Assembly: GCF_032393985.1 (NCBI RefSeq)
Contig: NZ_CP135918.1
Coordinates: 2,728,001 to 2,792,000 of the forward strand
DNA length: 64,000 bases
Source of the DNA: Fischerella sp. JS2
GTDB taxonomy: Bacteria > Cyanobacteriota > Cyanobacteriia > Cyanobacteriales > Nostocaceae
Direction: 5' to 3'
Under the pieces are notes generated by a model. It was not told the origin of the DNA and ran no database searches. It saw only the letters and a program-made list of their open reading frames with translations. This document shows positions 17,715 through 25,454 of the stretch, in pieces (position 1 is the first letter of the stretch; every line of letters starts with the position of its first letter). The translations under genes and the position numbers were made by a program.

Positions 17715-17753
17715 ATGCACACCGATAAACACAGATGGGTTATCGGTGTGCAT
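17715..17753. repeat. Inverted repeat ATGCACACCGATAA
   Basis: ATGCACACCGATAA (17715-17728) is the exact inverse of TTATCGGTGTGCAT (17740-17753). Related wording occurs in the hairpin at 32087-32139 and near 53518, so this is a dispersed palindromic family. It begins 58 bases after the nitrogenase-associated gene and could end its transcript. Confidence 0.65.
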
Positions 17754-17880
17754 TAGGTTATTTTGTTTTTTGCTTTTAGCAATAGTAATCACCAAAAAGG
17801 CAGAAGGCAGTCCCGATGAAACAAGTTTCACGAACTTTGCCATGAAAAACCTCACCCCTTTCCCCTCTCAGCAAGGCTTA

Positions 17881-18038
17881 GGTGTACACAGAAGTCGGAA
17901 AAACCTGATTCAAATTGACTCGAAAAGCCCAAAATCACAACCTCACCCCGCCTCCGGCACCCCTCTCCTTAGTAAGGAGAGGGGTTGGGGGTGAGGTTTT
18001 TCGGGGTTTGGAGTGATTTGATCATTTGTGTGTACACG
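17881..18038. mobile_element. MITE-like element with GGTGTACACA ends
   Basis: It begins GGTGTACACAGAAGTCGG and ends TTTGTGTGTACACG. The ends are a 10-bp inverted repeat with one mismatch. The body contains a CCTCACCCC...GGGGTGAGG palindrome (17941-17996). A second copy with perfect ends lies at 63008-63171. There is no coding capacity, so it would have to be moved by another element's transposase. Confidence 0.65.
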
Positions 18039-18130
18039 GTAGTTCAGTAAGGAGGGGGGTTGAGGGTGAGGTTTTTCGGGGTTTGGAGTGATTTGATCAT
18101 TTGTGTGTACACGGTAGTTCAGTAAGGAGA
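17989..18130. repeat. Tandem duplication, 75-bp period
   Basis: The stretch GGGTGAGGTTTTTCGGGG ... TGTGTACACGGTAGTTCAG starts at 17989 and again at 18064 with almost no change. It duplicates the right half of the MITE-like element plus flank, so the duplication came after insertion. Confidence 0.8.
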
Positions 18131-18256
18131 GGGGTGTCCTCTCTTGACGGGGTGAGGTTAGTTTCAAGGAGGCAGAAGGAAAGATTTTGTTTTCCTTCAA
18201 GAGGGTCGCAATCCCCTACATTTATTTATGGGGATTACCTTCTGAGTTGAAAGTAA

Positions 18257-18314
18257 CCTTACCAACCCCCTCTCCTTAGCAAGGAGAGGGGTGTACGACA
18301 GGAGGGGGTGAGGT
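18257..18314. repeat. Dispersed CCTCACC/GGTGAGG palindrome
   Basis: ACCTTACC...CCCTCTCCTTAGCAAGGAGAGGGG...GGTGAGGT; members of this family also lie at 17941-17996, 19931-19986, 25613-25660, 49458-49516 and, more diverged, 63068-63128. The 49.4-kb copy also shares the flank TTGAAAGTAACCT, so the repeated unit is longer than the palindrome. Confidence 0.7.
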
Positions 18315-18508
18315 TTTTTCATGCTTGATGGTGAAATTTTTTCATCGGGACTGCCCTCTTTTTGCCTACCGTAGGTAGGCGTAGCCGCCCCGCATCTACG
18401 TACTTCTGCCTTCTTAAAAGTTGAAATAAAAAATATTACTATTTTTCTCCCACAAGCTGCGGTGTGGGTAGTATATGCAATTATTATTTCCAGGAAAACT
18501 ACAAAGCA

Positions 18509-19846
18509 ATGGGTGGGGTGGTGTCAAGTCTTGTTCAAAAAGCTGATAGTGAATATACGATATTAGTCCAACAGCATCAATCCTACGAGCGCATTATCCG
18601 TAATGTTATGCTGCGAATGATTGCGGTGAGTAATGGGAAGTTAAGCCGCAGACGAGTTCCTTTATCGGAATTGGAGTACTCAGAACCAGCAAATATTCAA
18701 GTCCAAGAAGTGATTCAGCGCTTTTGTGAGGTAGGCTTGTTGCTGAGAGGACAAGATACTGAAGGTCAGGCTTATGTAGAACTAGCTGATGATACTTTGT
18801 TACAAGGCTGGCAGAAACTGCTGGAATGGAAACAAAAAAATCAGGAAAGTTTAATTCTCCAAAGGCGGCTAACACCCGCAGCGATGGAGTGGAAAAAGCA
18901 CCCAAAAGCCAAATATCTCTGGAATGCTGATCCGTGTCTTGACTTACTCACACAGATACTTAATTGTGATCACAATTGGTTAAACCGGGTGGAAACAGAG
19001 TTTGTTCAGCAAAGTGTTGTGCAAAAACGCAAAAACTTTGTTTTACGTGGAAGTTTTGTATTTGGTTTTAGTTTATTGGGTCTTATTGCTATCGTTGTTC
19101 AAAGAGAGTCGTTGACTACTCAAAGTTGTAATTCCCAACAATCTCACAGTAGCGATCGCCTATCTTTAGTCACACCGCAAATCTTTCCAAACCCCTGTTC
19201 TCCGGTGTTGGTTTCCACGACAACCACAGTTAGCACTGCACAAAATCGCCAAATTAAACCTCCTGTACCTATGGCGATCGCTACTGAAGACTTCTACACG
19301 AGGGTGAACGAAAAAACAAACAAAGGCGACCAAGCAAAAGTTATTCACAATTACAATCGAGTGATTAGTAAAAATCCTCGCGATATTAATGCTTATATAA
19401 ATAGAGGCATTGCTTACTACAGACAAGGTAAATACGACCAAGCCATCACTAATTACACTCACTCTCTTGAGATTAGTAAAAATATTCATGCATATATAAA
19501 TAGAGGGATCGCTTACCACAGACAAGCTAAATATAATTTAGCGATCGCTGATTACAATCGAGCCTTGAGTATAAATAGTAAGAGCGTAGATGCCTATATC
19601 AATAGAGGTATTGCCTATCGTAGACAAGGCAAATATCAGCTAGCTATTGCTGATTACTATCGGGCTATCAGTATAGATGACAACAACGGCGATGCCTATT
19701 ATGCCCTTGGTCTTACTTACGCGCAATTAGGAAATCAGCAAGCAGCAATTGCGAGTTATTACCTTGCTGCCAATTTTTACCAACAACAAGGAAAGACAGA
19801 TTATCAAAATAGCGCCTTAATGCGAATTAAAAAATTTCAGCAGTAG
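18509..19846 (+). CDS. STAND-type remnant fused to TPR repeats, membrane-anchored
   Basis: About 445 residues from ATG 18509; the frame is open to 18464. The N-terminal 150 residues (NYKAMGGVVSSLVQKADSEY, VMLRMIAVSNGKLSRRRVPL, ADDTLLQGWQKLLEWKQKN) match the region that follows the NTPase in cyanobacterial nSTAND1 proteins, but the P-loop NTPase part itself is absent. A membrane segment follows (FVFGFSLLGLIAIVV, about 183-199), then a polar linker and three to four TPRs (pattern AYINRGIAYYRQGKYDQAI, about 295-425). It may be the 3' piece of a once longer STAND gene or a stable derivative. The family itself is linked to signalling and defence; the role here is unknown. Confidence 0.72.
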   Translation: MGGVVSSLVQKADSEYTILVQQHQSYERIIRNVMLRMIAVSNGKLSRRRVPLSELEYSEPANIQVQEVIQRFCEVGLLLRGQDTEGQAYVELADDTLLQGWQKLLEWKQKNQESLILQRRLTPAAMEWKKHPKAKYLWNADPCLDLLTQILNCDHNWLNRVETEFVQQSVVQKRKNFVLRGSFVFGFSLLGLIAIVVQRESLTTQSCNSQQSHSSDRLSLVTPQIFPNPCSPVLVSTTTTVSTAQNRQIKPPVPMAIATEDFYTRVNEKTNKGDQAKVIHNYNRVISKNPRDINAYINRGIAYYRQGKYDQAITNYTHSLEISKNIHAYINRGIAYHRQAKYNLAIADYNRALSINSKSVDAYINRGIAYRRQGKYQLAIADYYRAISIDDNNGDAYYALGLTYAQLGNQQAAIASYYLAANFYQQQGKTDYQNSALMRIKKFQQ

Positions 19847-19930
19847 GGTTTTTGAGAATGTTTGAAACGGGGGAAACCCCCGTAATGCTGGCTTATATCG
19901 AGTTCAGTTAATCACTGAATAATAATAAAA

Positions 19931-19986
19931 CCTCACCCCAACCCCTCTCCTTAGTAAGGAAAGGGGTGCCGAAGGCGGGGTGAGGT
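19931..19986. repeat. Dispersed CCTCACC/GGTGAGG palindrome
   Basis: CCTCACCCCAACCCCTCTCC with its inverse GGGGTGAGG at the end and an inner CTCCTTAGTAAGGA hairpin. Same family as 18257-18314. It lies in the 277-base gap between the TPR gene and the small minus-strand gene. Confidence 0.7.
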
Positions 19987-20061
19987 TAAACGGGAATTAT
20001 AAGTAATCATGCAAACTTGATATTATACCGATTTAAAAAAAGAATGCGACAATAGATATTG

Positions 20062-20087
20062 TAAAGACGCGATTCATCGCGTCTTTA
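20062..20087. repeat. Palindrome TAAAGACGCGA-N4-TCGCGTCTTTA
   Basis: A perfect 11-bp stem around TTCA. It is a variant of the AGACGCGA palindrome family (see 15703-15724). Confidence 0.7.
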
Positions 20088-20123
20088 TCCAAGGATGTGT
20101 TGCAAATACTTATTGAATCGAGA

Positions 20124-20339
20124 TTAATCTTTGGTTTGTGTGATTTTCTGAATTGTTTGGTTTATTGCTTGGGCATCTTTGTTAATAAAAATTTCTTTCT
20201 CACCATTACTCCAAGTAAGGAAACAGGTAAATTGCCAAGCCATATTAATATGAAGATTGCGAAATCGAATTTGCCGGGCGTAAGCTAAATTTAATAAACC
20301 TTTGGTGGGTGTTTGACAAAAAATGGGTTGTGGCATCAT
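20124..20339 (-). CDS. Small hypothetical protein
   Basis: A 71-residue protein with a start MMPQPIFCQTPTKGLLNLAY. Composition looks protein-like, with a hydrophobic core and an aromatic middle (MAWQFTCFLTWSNGEKEIF). No known domain is recognised and there is no membrane segment long enough to be sure of. The ribosome-binding site is weak (AAGG). It could be a short cyanobacterial orphan or a chance frame. Confidence 0.5.
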   Translation of the reverse strand: MMPQPIFCQTPTKGLLNLAYARQIRFRNLHINMAWQFTCFLTWSNGEKEIFINKDAQAINQTIQKITQTKD

Positions 20340-20538
20340 ATTTAATTAGACCTTACTTAACTAATAGTGGTTTGGTCAGAGAGGCGTTATCTACTTGGAG
20401 GTGGGAACGCCTCTCTTAATTTTTATATTAATATGAATCAGTCTTATTTGCAATATATTTTTAAATATTTTTAAATATTTATGATATAATCAGTGTATCT
20501 TTGTCAATACTAAATATGTAGCGTGAGGAAGTAGTGCT

Positions 20539-20700
20539 TTGACTGAAAAAATGAGCCGGACTAGTGTCACAATTCCAGAATCACTTTTTGAGTGGTTTAA
20601 AGAGTATTGCAATAAGCAGAAGCGATCAGTATCAGCCCAGATTAGCTTTATGATTGAGCAACTGAAGGAATCTGAGGAGAAAGAGGTTAAAGGTGATTAG
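20539..20700 (+). CDS. Small ribbon-helix-helix (CopG/Arc-like) DNA-binding protein
   Basis: A 53-residue protein. After MTEKM it reads SRTSVTIPESLFEWFKEYCN, then KQKRSVSAQISFMIEQLKES. This is the beta-strand (TSVTIPE) plus two-helix pattern of ribbon-helix-helix regulators, as in antitoxins and plasmid copy-control proteins. TTG at 20539 is preferred because GAGGA (20525-20529) sits nine bases upstream; the ATG at 20551 is 21 bases away. RHH antitoxins usually pair with a toxin gene, but the next gene runs in the opposite direction and is not a recognised toxin. It may autoregulate or be the remnant of a module. Confidence 0.65.
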   Translation: MTEKMSRTSVTIPESLFEWFKEYCNKQKRSVSAQISFMIEQLKESEEKEVKGD

Positions 20701-20789
20701 GAAATAGGTGGGGTGATGGGGAGGTGGGGAGATACAGTTTCTCCATCACCTCATTTCAAGAACATCTCGGCAAAGATTAAGTTACCTTT

Positions 20790-21185
20790 TCAAGCTGTTT
20801 TGGCATTCTCTGTAGAAGTTTCTTCTGGAGAAGCTTTGAGGCGGGTAGCTGTGCTTTTGCGGATGCGATCGCTTTTACGAACACCGCCTGCCATAACATA
20901 TTCTTGGCTGTCTTTACCGTATTTGACGGCGACTGCTAAGAGTAATCTTTCACACAGACTGCTTAAATTTTTTTCTAGCTGTTCAATATCGGTTCTAGAA
21001 GCGTCAATTATAGATAGAGCTGTGTTATAGGTATCAATTTTAGCCCGTAACTGCTCTATTTGTTGTGTCAGGTTTTGCAAGTTGCCTGCATTACCAAAAT
21101 CTAAGTTTGGATCAATGGCTTTGAGTCCACAAGCCCTTAATTGGGCTTTTTCGAGAACGCGGGATGAACGTTTGGGACGTGGCAT
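20790..21185 (-). CDS. Conserved cyanobacterial hypothetical protein, coiled coil
   Basis: A 131-residue basic protein starting MPRPKRSSRVLEKAQLRACG. A long heptad-like helix spans about 36-85 (NLTQQIEQLRAKIDTYNTAL, TDIEQLEKNLSSLCERLL), followed by VKYGKDSQEYVMAGGVRKSDR and a Lys/Arg/Thr-rich tail. I recall similar proteins as common in filamentous cyanobacteria and their plasmids, without known function. The basic ends suggest nucleic-acid binding. It converges with the ribbon-helix-helix gene. Confidence 0.65.
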   Translation of the reverse strand: MPRPKRSSRVLEKAQLRACGLKAIDPNLDFGNAGNLQNLTQQIEQLRAKIDTYNTALSIIDASRTDIEQLEKNLSSLCERLLLAVAVKYGKDSQEYVMAGGVRKSDRIRKSTATRLKASPEETSTENAKTA

Positions 21186-21398
21186 AAATTTATATTCCTA
21201 TAAGTTGTTCTAGTGTTAGCTTGGCTTACAGAAGCTGTTGGATGGTTCAGAATATTTCCCAGATATTTATATTTTTTTGTAACAGCCTTTTATCAAAATA
21301 TAAGTGATTATACTTAAGCAATATGTTTATTCCCTGTTCCTTATGGGCGAAGGTGTAGTATTTGCGATCGCTTTCACGTTTGTAGCGAATGTTGTTGT

Positions 21399-21582
21399 GT
21401 TCATAAACAACGTCAAGACGTTGGTCACAAATGTCTTGATGTTCTTTATGGATGGACTTGCGTTCATAAACAACGTCAAGACGTTGGTCACAAATGTCTT
21501 GATGTTCTCTATGGATGGACTTGCGTTCATAAACAACGTCAAGACGTTGGTCACAAATGTCTTGATGTTCTCTATGGATGGA
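21399..21582. repeat. 63-bp tandem repeat, about three copies
   Basis: Units start at 21399, 21462 and 21525 (GTTCATAAACAACGTCAAGA...). They are nearly identical; the third is cut at 58 bases. Because 63 is a multiple of three, both strands stay open and give artificial repeat ORFs (units such as FINNVKTLVTNVLM). Each unit contains AACGTC-AA-GACGTT, a palindrome. It lies in the gap 21186-21651 and I see no gene there. Confidence 0.85.
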
Positions 21583-21651
21583 ATGATGTTGAGAATGAAC
21601 GTTGATTTGGGAAGTGCGTAGAAGTGTAGTGACATTTTGGAATGCGATCGC

Positions 21652-21921
21652 TCACAACTCAAAAGCAGAAAGTCGCCCTTCCATAGGTTCATATTCATCT
21701 TCTAACAGCCAGTGTTGTGCTTCCTCATAAGTGGAACTTGTAAAGATGACCGCATAATTCTTGGCTGGATCGAAAATCTGACACTTTCCCAACTCATCCC
21801 CAAGAAGCAGCAAAATATAAGGCGGAGACAACATTGGCTCAATCCACACCTCAGCAAACTGCCAATTATACTTCACTTGGTCGGGTACAGGGAATGACGT
21901 GATATCGGTTTTCTGCATCAA
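21652..21921 (-). CDS. Hypothetical protein, possible immunity partner
   Basis: An 89-residue acidic protein (EDEYEPMEGRLSAFEL at the end) with no recognised domain. It starts inside the end of the upstream gene, overlapping it by about 55 bases in another frame, so the two are probably translated together. A small acidic protein following a basic toxin-like protein is the usual layout of polymorphic toxin and immunity genes. This role is inference only. Confidence 0.55.
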   Translation of the reverse strand: MMQKTDITSFPVPDQVKYNWQFAEVWIEPMLSPPYILLLLGDELGKCQIFDPAKNYAVIFTSSTYEEAQHWLLEDEYEPMEGRLSAFEL

Positions 21922-22204
21922 TCTTCACCTCACCGTAGAACAAGGGAATCTTGAAACCATCTGGATCAAGACGATAGCCAATGGGTTCTGTAAAAAACAG
22001 ACCGTAACGCTCATATTCTCGAACGATACCTATATATTCTCCTCTTTCAATGATGGCTTGAGCAACTCTATTCATCATCGCTTCGTCATTAAAAACGTGA
22101 GCCGCTAGTCTTCGTCTCAATAAACGCTGTACCTGAGTGGTATCAGGCAAATGTTTTGCAACATGTCTAGAATCGAGAACAATCTCACGATCAATACCAG
22201 TCAT
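21866..22204 (-). CDS. Hypothetical protein resembling a C-terminal toxin domain
   Basis: About 112 residues from ATG 22204 (an in-frame TTG at 22216 is possible). Basic N-terminal half (VQRLLRRRLAAHVFNDEAMM) and a conserved-looking end GYRLDPDGFKIPLFYGEVKI...YHVIPCTRPSEV. I recall similar short cyanobacterial proteins at the C-terminus of larger proteins or standing alone; I cannot name the family. Upstream lies an IS1-family element 42 bases away, so an N-terminal part may have been lost. A nuclease-like toxin domain is a guess. Confidence 0.5.
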   Translation of the reverse strand: MTGIDREIVLDSRHVAKHLPDTTQVQRLLRRRLAAHVFNDEAMMNRVAQAIIERGEYIGIVREYERYGLFFTEPIGYRLDPDGFKIPLFYGEVKIDAENRYHVIPCTRPSEV

Positions 22205-22270
22205 ACTATCGAGCAATTTTGCTCTTCAGAGCATATCACGCTGAGTGGCGTTGCTGAATAAAGGTATGTT

Positions 22271-22642
22271 TTAGGCAGGTAAGGGAACAGAACGATATTT
22301 GAGGTAGTGCAATAACAATCGAACAGAGTATCTCAGCATTTCCTCAGTTTTGGAATAACATAAAGTTTTACGATGAAGACGAGCCAAATAATGTCTAAGC
22401 CTTGTGTTTTCATTTTCGACTCGTGTCATGTAGGTCTTACTCACAATTTGGTCACCATCAGGAACAAAACAAGGGTAAACAGGGTATCCATCTGTGACGT
22501 AAAAATAACTCTGCCAACACTGGACAATGTTCCATAACTGTTGGAAAGTAGTCGAACTACGATCACCTAAAACCCAAGCAAGAATACCTTGAGTAAAGTG
22601 ATTTACCGCCGTCCACAACCAGATTTTATTTTTTTGAACCAA
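22271..22642 (-). CDS. IS1-family transposase, second frame (InsB-like)
   Basis: A 123-residue frame with the DDE-type catalytic part: LWTAVNHFTQGILAWVLGDR, FYVTDGYPVYPCFVPDG and the end VENENTRLRHYLARLHRKTLCYSKTEEML, all typical of IS1 InsB. It overlaps the first frame at a run of seven A (minus strand, 22635-22629). Joining the frames needs a +1 (or -2) shift, so expression depends on slippage at the A run, or one base has been lost and the element is dead. Confidence 0.88.
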   Translation of the reverse strand: MVQKNKIWLWTAVNHFTQGILAWVLGDRSSTTFQQLWNIVQCWQSYFYVTDGYPVYPCFVPDGDQIVSKTYMTRVENENTRLRHYLARLHRKTLCYSKTEEMLRYSVRLLLHYLKYRSVPLPA

Positions 22643-22961
22643 TAAATGTTTCTAATTCATCTAGTTCTCCCACCTGCGGAATTTCCTTTGAATTTGGTGT
22701 ATCCGCCAATTGTGTACCCACTCGTTTAACCCAATGAATAATGGTAGTATGATGAACGTTTTTCACCCTTTCAATTCCACGAAATCCCATACCATTGACG
22801 TACATTTTTAGGCATTCTTGTTTGATTTCATCCGAGTAGCCCCTGGGTGGTTTATAGACATCAATGAATTGACGACCACAATCACAGCAAATGTGATTCT
22901 GTTTACCTCTTTTCTTTCCATTCTTACGGTTATGACAAGATCCACAGCGTGGACATTCCAT
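22626..22961 (-). CDS. IS1-family transposase, first frame (InsA-like)
   Basis: A 111-residue protein with an N-terminal zinc ribbon (CPRCGSC...CCDCGRQF, residues 3-32) and a helix-turn-helix (GMGFRGIERVKNVHHTTIIHWV) that binds the element's ends. It ends GELDELETFIGSKK at the A-rich slip site, where the InsB-like frame takes over. Confidence 0.88.
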   Translation of the reverse strand: MECPRCGSCHNRKNGKKRGKQNHICCDCGRQFIDVYKPPRGYSDEIKQECLKMYVNGMGFRGIERVKNVHHTTIIHWVKRVGTQLADTPNSKEIPQVGELDELETFIGSKK

Positions 22962-23125
22962 GATTAATTGACCTCAATTCATACCGCTATTATGCAACGC
23001 CCGCTGAGTCCCTAACCTTTAAAAAGTGGTGATCGCTTCTAGAATTATGAATGGATTGACGTTGGGGATTTCCAAGAAATAAAATCCCCAATGTATAAGA
23101 ATGATAATTATTGTAGAGGGTGGAA

Positions 23126-23167
23126 AGTCAAGGCTGCCGATGGCAGTCCTGACTTGCTTTTTTGTAG
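23126..23167 (+). terminator. Hairpin with T run upstream of ISAzo13 remnant
   Basis: AGTCAAGGCTGCC pairs with GGCAGTCCTGACT (two mismatches) across GAT, followed by TGCTTTTTTT. Just before it lies another inverted repeat, TTGGGGATTT (23062-23071) with AAATCCCCAA (23082-23091). Either may belong to the end of the old transposon. Confidence 0.5.
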
Positions 23168-23206
23168 TAAGTTCAATGTATGGTTAGAGTTTTGGGGTGT
23201 GTTTGA

Positions 23207-24146
23207 GTGTCAATTGAATTAACTGACGCATTGAAAAGTTTGCTAAAGGAAACAGCAACTCAATTGAAACAAGCAGCAAGACGACGTTTTCAGGCGCAGG
23301 CTGTCATGGGGTTAGGCCCTGAAGGACAGCTAATAGCTCAAAACGAGATGGGATGGGATAGAAAAACAATTCGCAAAGGAATTAAAGAATTAACTACTGG
23401 AATTATTTGTGTAGATAATTATTCAGCTAAGAGTCGATGGAAAGCAGAAGAACACCTACCTTCTTTGTTAGAAGATATTAAAAAATTGGTTGATTTACAA
23501 AGCCAAACCGACCCAAGTTTTAAAAGTTAAAGGCTGTATACACGCCTAACAGCAAACAAAGTAAGAAAGCTATTAATTGAAAAGTGTGGCTATAGTGATG
23601 AACAGTTACCGACTGAAGAAACAATTCGTGTCAAATTGAATTATTTGGAATATCGACTGAAGCGGGTAGCAAAAGTTTTACCTCAAAAAATTCCAGAAAC
23701 TGATGCAATCTTCGAGCAATTAGCAATGTTAATCAATCAGCTAGTGATGATAAGAGTGTTTTACGTTTAAGTCTTGATGCCAAAGCCCGTGTCGATGTTG
23801 GTTGCTTTGACAAAGGAGGTAAAAACCGAGTTACCACTGAAACCGAAGACCATAACTATAATCCAAAAACAACCGTAACTCCTTATGGTATATTTCTTCC
23901 AAAGTTAGATGAAATATTTTTATATTTTACAGAGTTTCAAGTAACAAGTGATTTTATTATTGATGTTTTATCAGATTTTTGGAAAAGTGAGAGTTGGCGG
24001 TTTCCAGATATAAAAACACTAATTCTTAATCAAGATAATGGAGGAGAGAATAATTCGCGGCGTACCCAGTTCATGAAGCGTATAGTAGAGTTCGCTCAAT
24101 CCAATCTACATTACTCTCTTTTCCTTCATCAACTCAAAACAGCCTG
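23207..24146 (+). pseudogene. ISAzo13-family transposase, broken and truncated
   Basis: The first 107 residues (MGLGPEGQLIAQNEMGWDRK) match the N-terminal part of ISAzo13-type transposases. A TAA at 23528 interrupts, but the same family continues: RLYTRLTANKVRKLLIEKCG and EETIRVKLNYLEYRLKRVAK. After a frame break near 23760 it goes on as SLDAKARVDVG, TVTPYGIFLPKLDEI, DNGGENNSRRTQFMKRIVEF. The sequence stops before the conserved ERTWG block with the last catalytic Glu. At least one stop, one frameshift and a missing C-terminus make it non-functional. It lies directly before the CRISPR leader. Confidence 0.88.
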
Positions 24147-24194
24147 AGATCACAACTTTCGTGAGAAATCAATATTGTTAATTGTGTCAAAAAC

Positions 24195-24222
24195 TTGACA
24201 AATATAACTGACAGATTATACT
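24195..24222 (+). promoter_or_regulatory. Sigma70-like promoter upstream of CRISPR array
   Basis: TTGACA (24195-24200), 16-base spacer, TATACT (24217-24222). It lies about 200 bases before the first repeat, inside a 275-base AT-rich leader-like stretch with no gene. It would drive pre-crRNA transcription on the plus strand. Confidence 0.45.
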
Positions 24223-24425
24223 CTGATTTGAGTGTGTTGAAATTCATCGACACCAGTCGCCCGAACCTTGAAAACCGCATATATTCGTTAACTGATGTCG
24301 ATGCCTTGTGCAGCAAGGTTTCCAGGCTGCAAAATCGATGTTTTTTGAAGATTTTTGTTTAAATCTAGAGTGGTGTCGATTAGGGGTCTAGAACCCTCTC
24401 CCTGTAAGCGTTCCAGATGTGAACT

Positions 24426-25454
24426 CTTTCCATAACACTTCCCCTCAACGGGGATGGAAACCGAAGTCGTGAACGGAAACTTCACCACTTCGGCTTTCCA
24501 TAACACTTCCCCTCAACGGGGATGGAAACGCTAGTATCCAGTGGACCAACCGGGACATTGGCACTGCTTTCCATAACACTTCCCCTCAACGGGGATGGAA
24601 ACCGGTGGTGCCTTCCACTCGAACTGCCGGCACAGACTTTCCATAACACTTCCCCTCAACGGGGATGGAAACATTGATACACAACATCCCAATAGAGGGA
24701 ATATGCTTCTTTCCATAACACTTCCCCTCAACGGGGATGGAAACCAGCTCGATAGCCGAGTCCAACATGTTTTCGTCGAAACTTTCCATAACACTTCCCC
24801 TCAACGGGGATGGAAACACGAGGGGAGTGGTGTTTAGCTGTTGCCGCTGACTTTCCATAACACTTCCCCTCAACGGGGATGGAAACGTCAGATTACCTTG
24901 AGTCAGAGAATGCCCCCAAACTTTCCATAACACTTCCCCTCAACGGGGATGGAAACACAAGTTTCATCGCGGCGGGGTCGGCTACCTGGACTTTCCATAA
25001 CACTTCCCCTCAACGGGGATGGAAACGAACCTCTTTTGTCAGATCAAATTCCATGATCGGTAACTTTCCATAACACTTCCCCTCAACGGGGATGGAAACC
25101 TTCGTACGTCATCCCTTGAATGGTCATCTTGTAGACTTTCCATAACACTTCCCCTCAACGGGGATGGAAACTCTTCGCAGGCTTTCTTGTGATTTGGGTC
25201 TACATTTTTCTTTCCATAACACTTCCCCTCAACGGGGATGGAAACTTTCTTTAATCTCTTCCAGTCTTTCGGAAGGACTTTCCATAACACTTCCCCTCAA
25301 CGGGGATGGAAACACCATAGTTAGTTCCTCCGAACTAAAATAAAAGACTTTCCATAACACTTCCCCTCAACGGGGATGGAAACAAATGCATCGACCGCTG
25401 GTGACTTTTTGGAAGAAGCTTTCCATAACACTTCCCCTCAACGGGGACAAAAAC
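24426..25454 (+). CRISPR. CRISPR array, 15 repeats and 14 spacers
   Basis: The 36-bp repeat begins CTTTCCATAACACTTCC and ends AACGGGGATGGAAAC. Repeat starts are 24426, 24494, 24567, 24637, 24709, 24782, 24851, 24921, 24991, 25064, 25136, 25210, 25278, 25348 and 25419. Spacers are 32-38 bp and all different. The last repeat is altered near its end (GGGGACAAAAAC), which marks the old, leader-distal end; the leader is therefore on the left and transcription is plus. The repeat ending GGAAAC fits type I or III arrays. No cas gene lies anywhere in the window. Confidence 0.97.

Larger units (their letters stand above)
17658..18508. other. Repeat-rich intergenic zone
   Basis: No gene is supported here. 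It holds a perfect 14-bp inverted repeat (17715-17728 with 17740-17753), a MITE-like element (17881-18038), a 75-bp tandem duplication (17989-18130) and a CCTCACC-type palindrome (18257-18314). The apparent ORFs are repeat translations. Confidence 0.7.
22247..23001. mobile_element. IS1-family insertion sequence, complete, with target duplication
   Basis: The left end GGCGTTGCTGAATAAAGGTA (22247) matches the inverted right end, which reads GGCGTTGCATAATAGCGGTA inward from 23001. An 8-bp direct duplication CGCTGAGT flanks it (22239-22246 and 23002-23009), as expected for IS1-family insertion. Length is 755 bp. It carries two overlapping transposase frames on the minus strand. Confidence 0.93.

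Noticed and set aside
17746-18200. Proline-rich repeat ORFs
   Set aside because: Translations of the MITE-like element and its tandem duplication.
21304-21698. Two repeat-protein ORFs, one per strand, with 21-residue units
   Set aside because: Both come from the 63-bp DNA repeat; open frames on both strands are expected when the unit is a multiple of three.
24531-25290. ORFs over the CRISPR array (for example products with repeated FPSPLRGSVME)
   Set aside because: They are translations of the CRISPR repeat and differ only by spacer.
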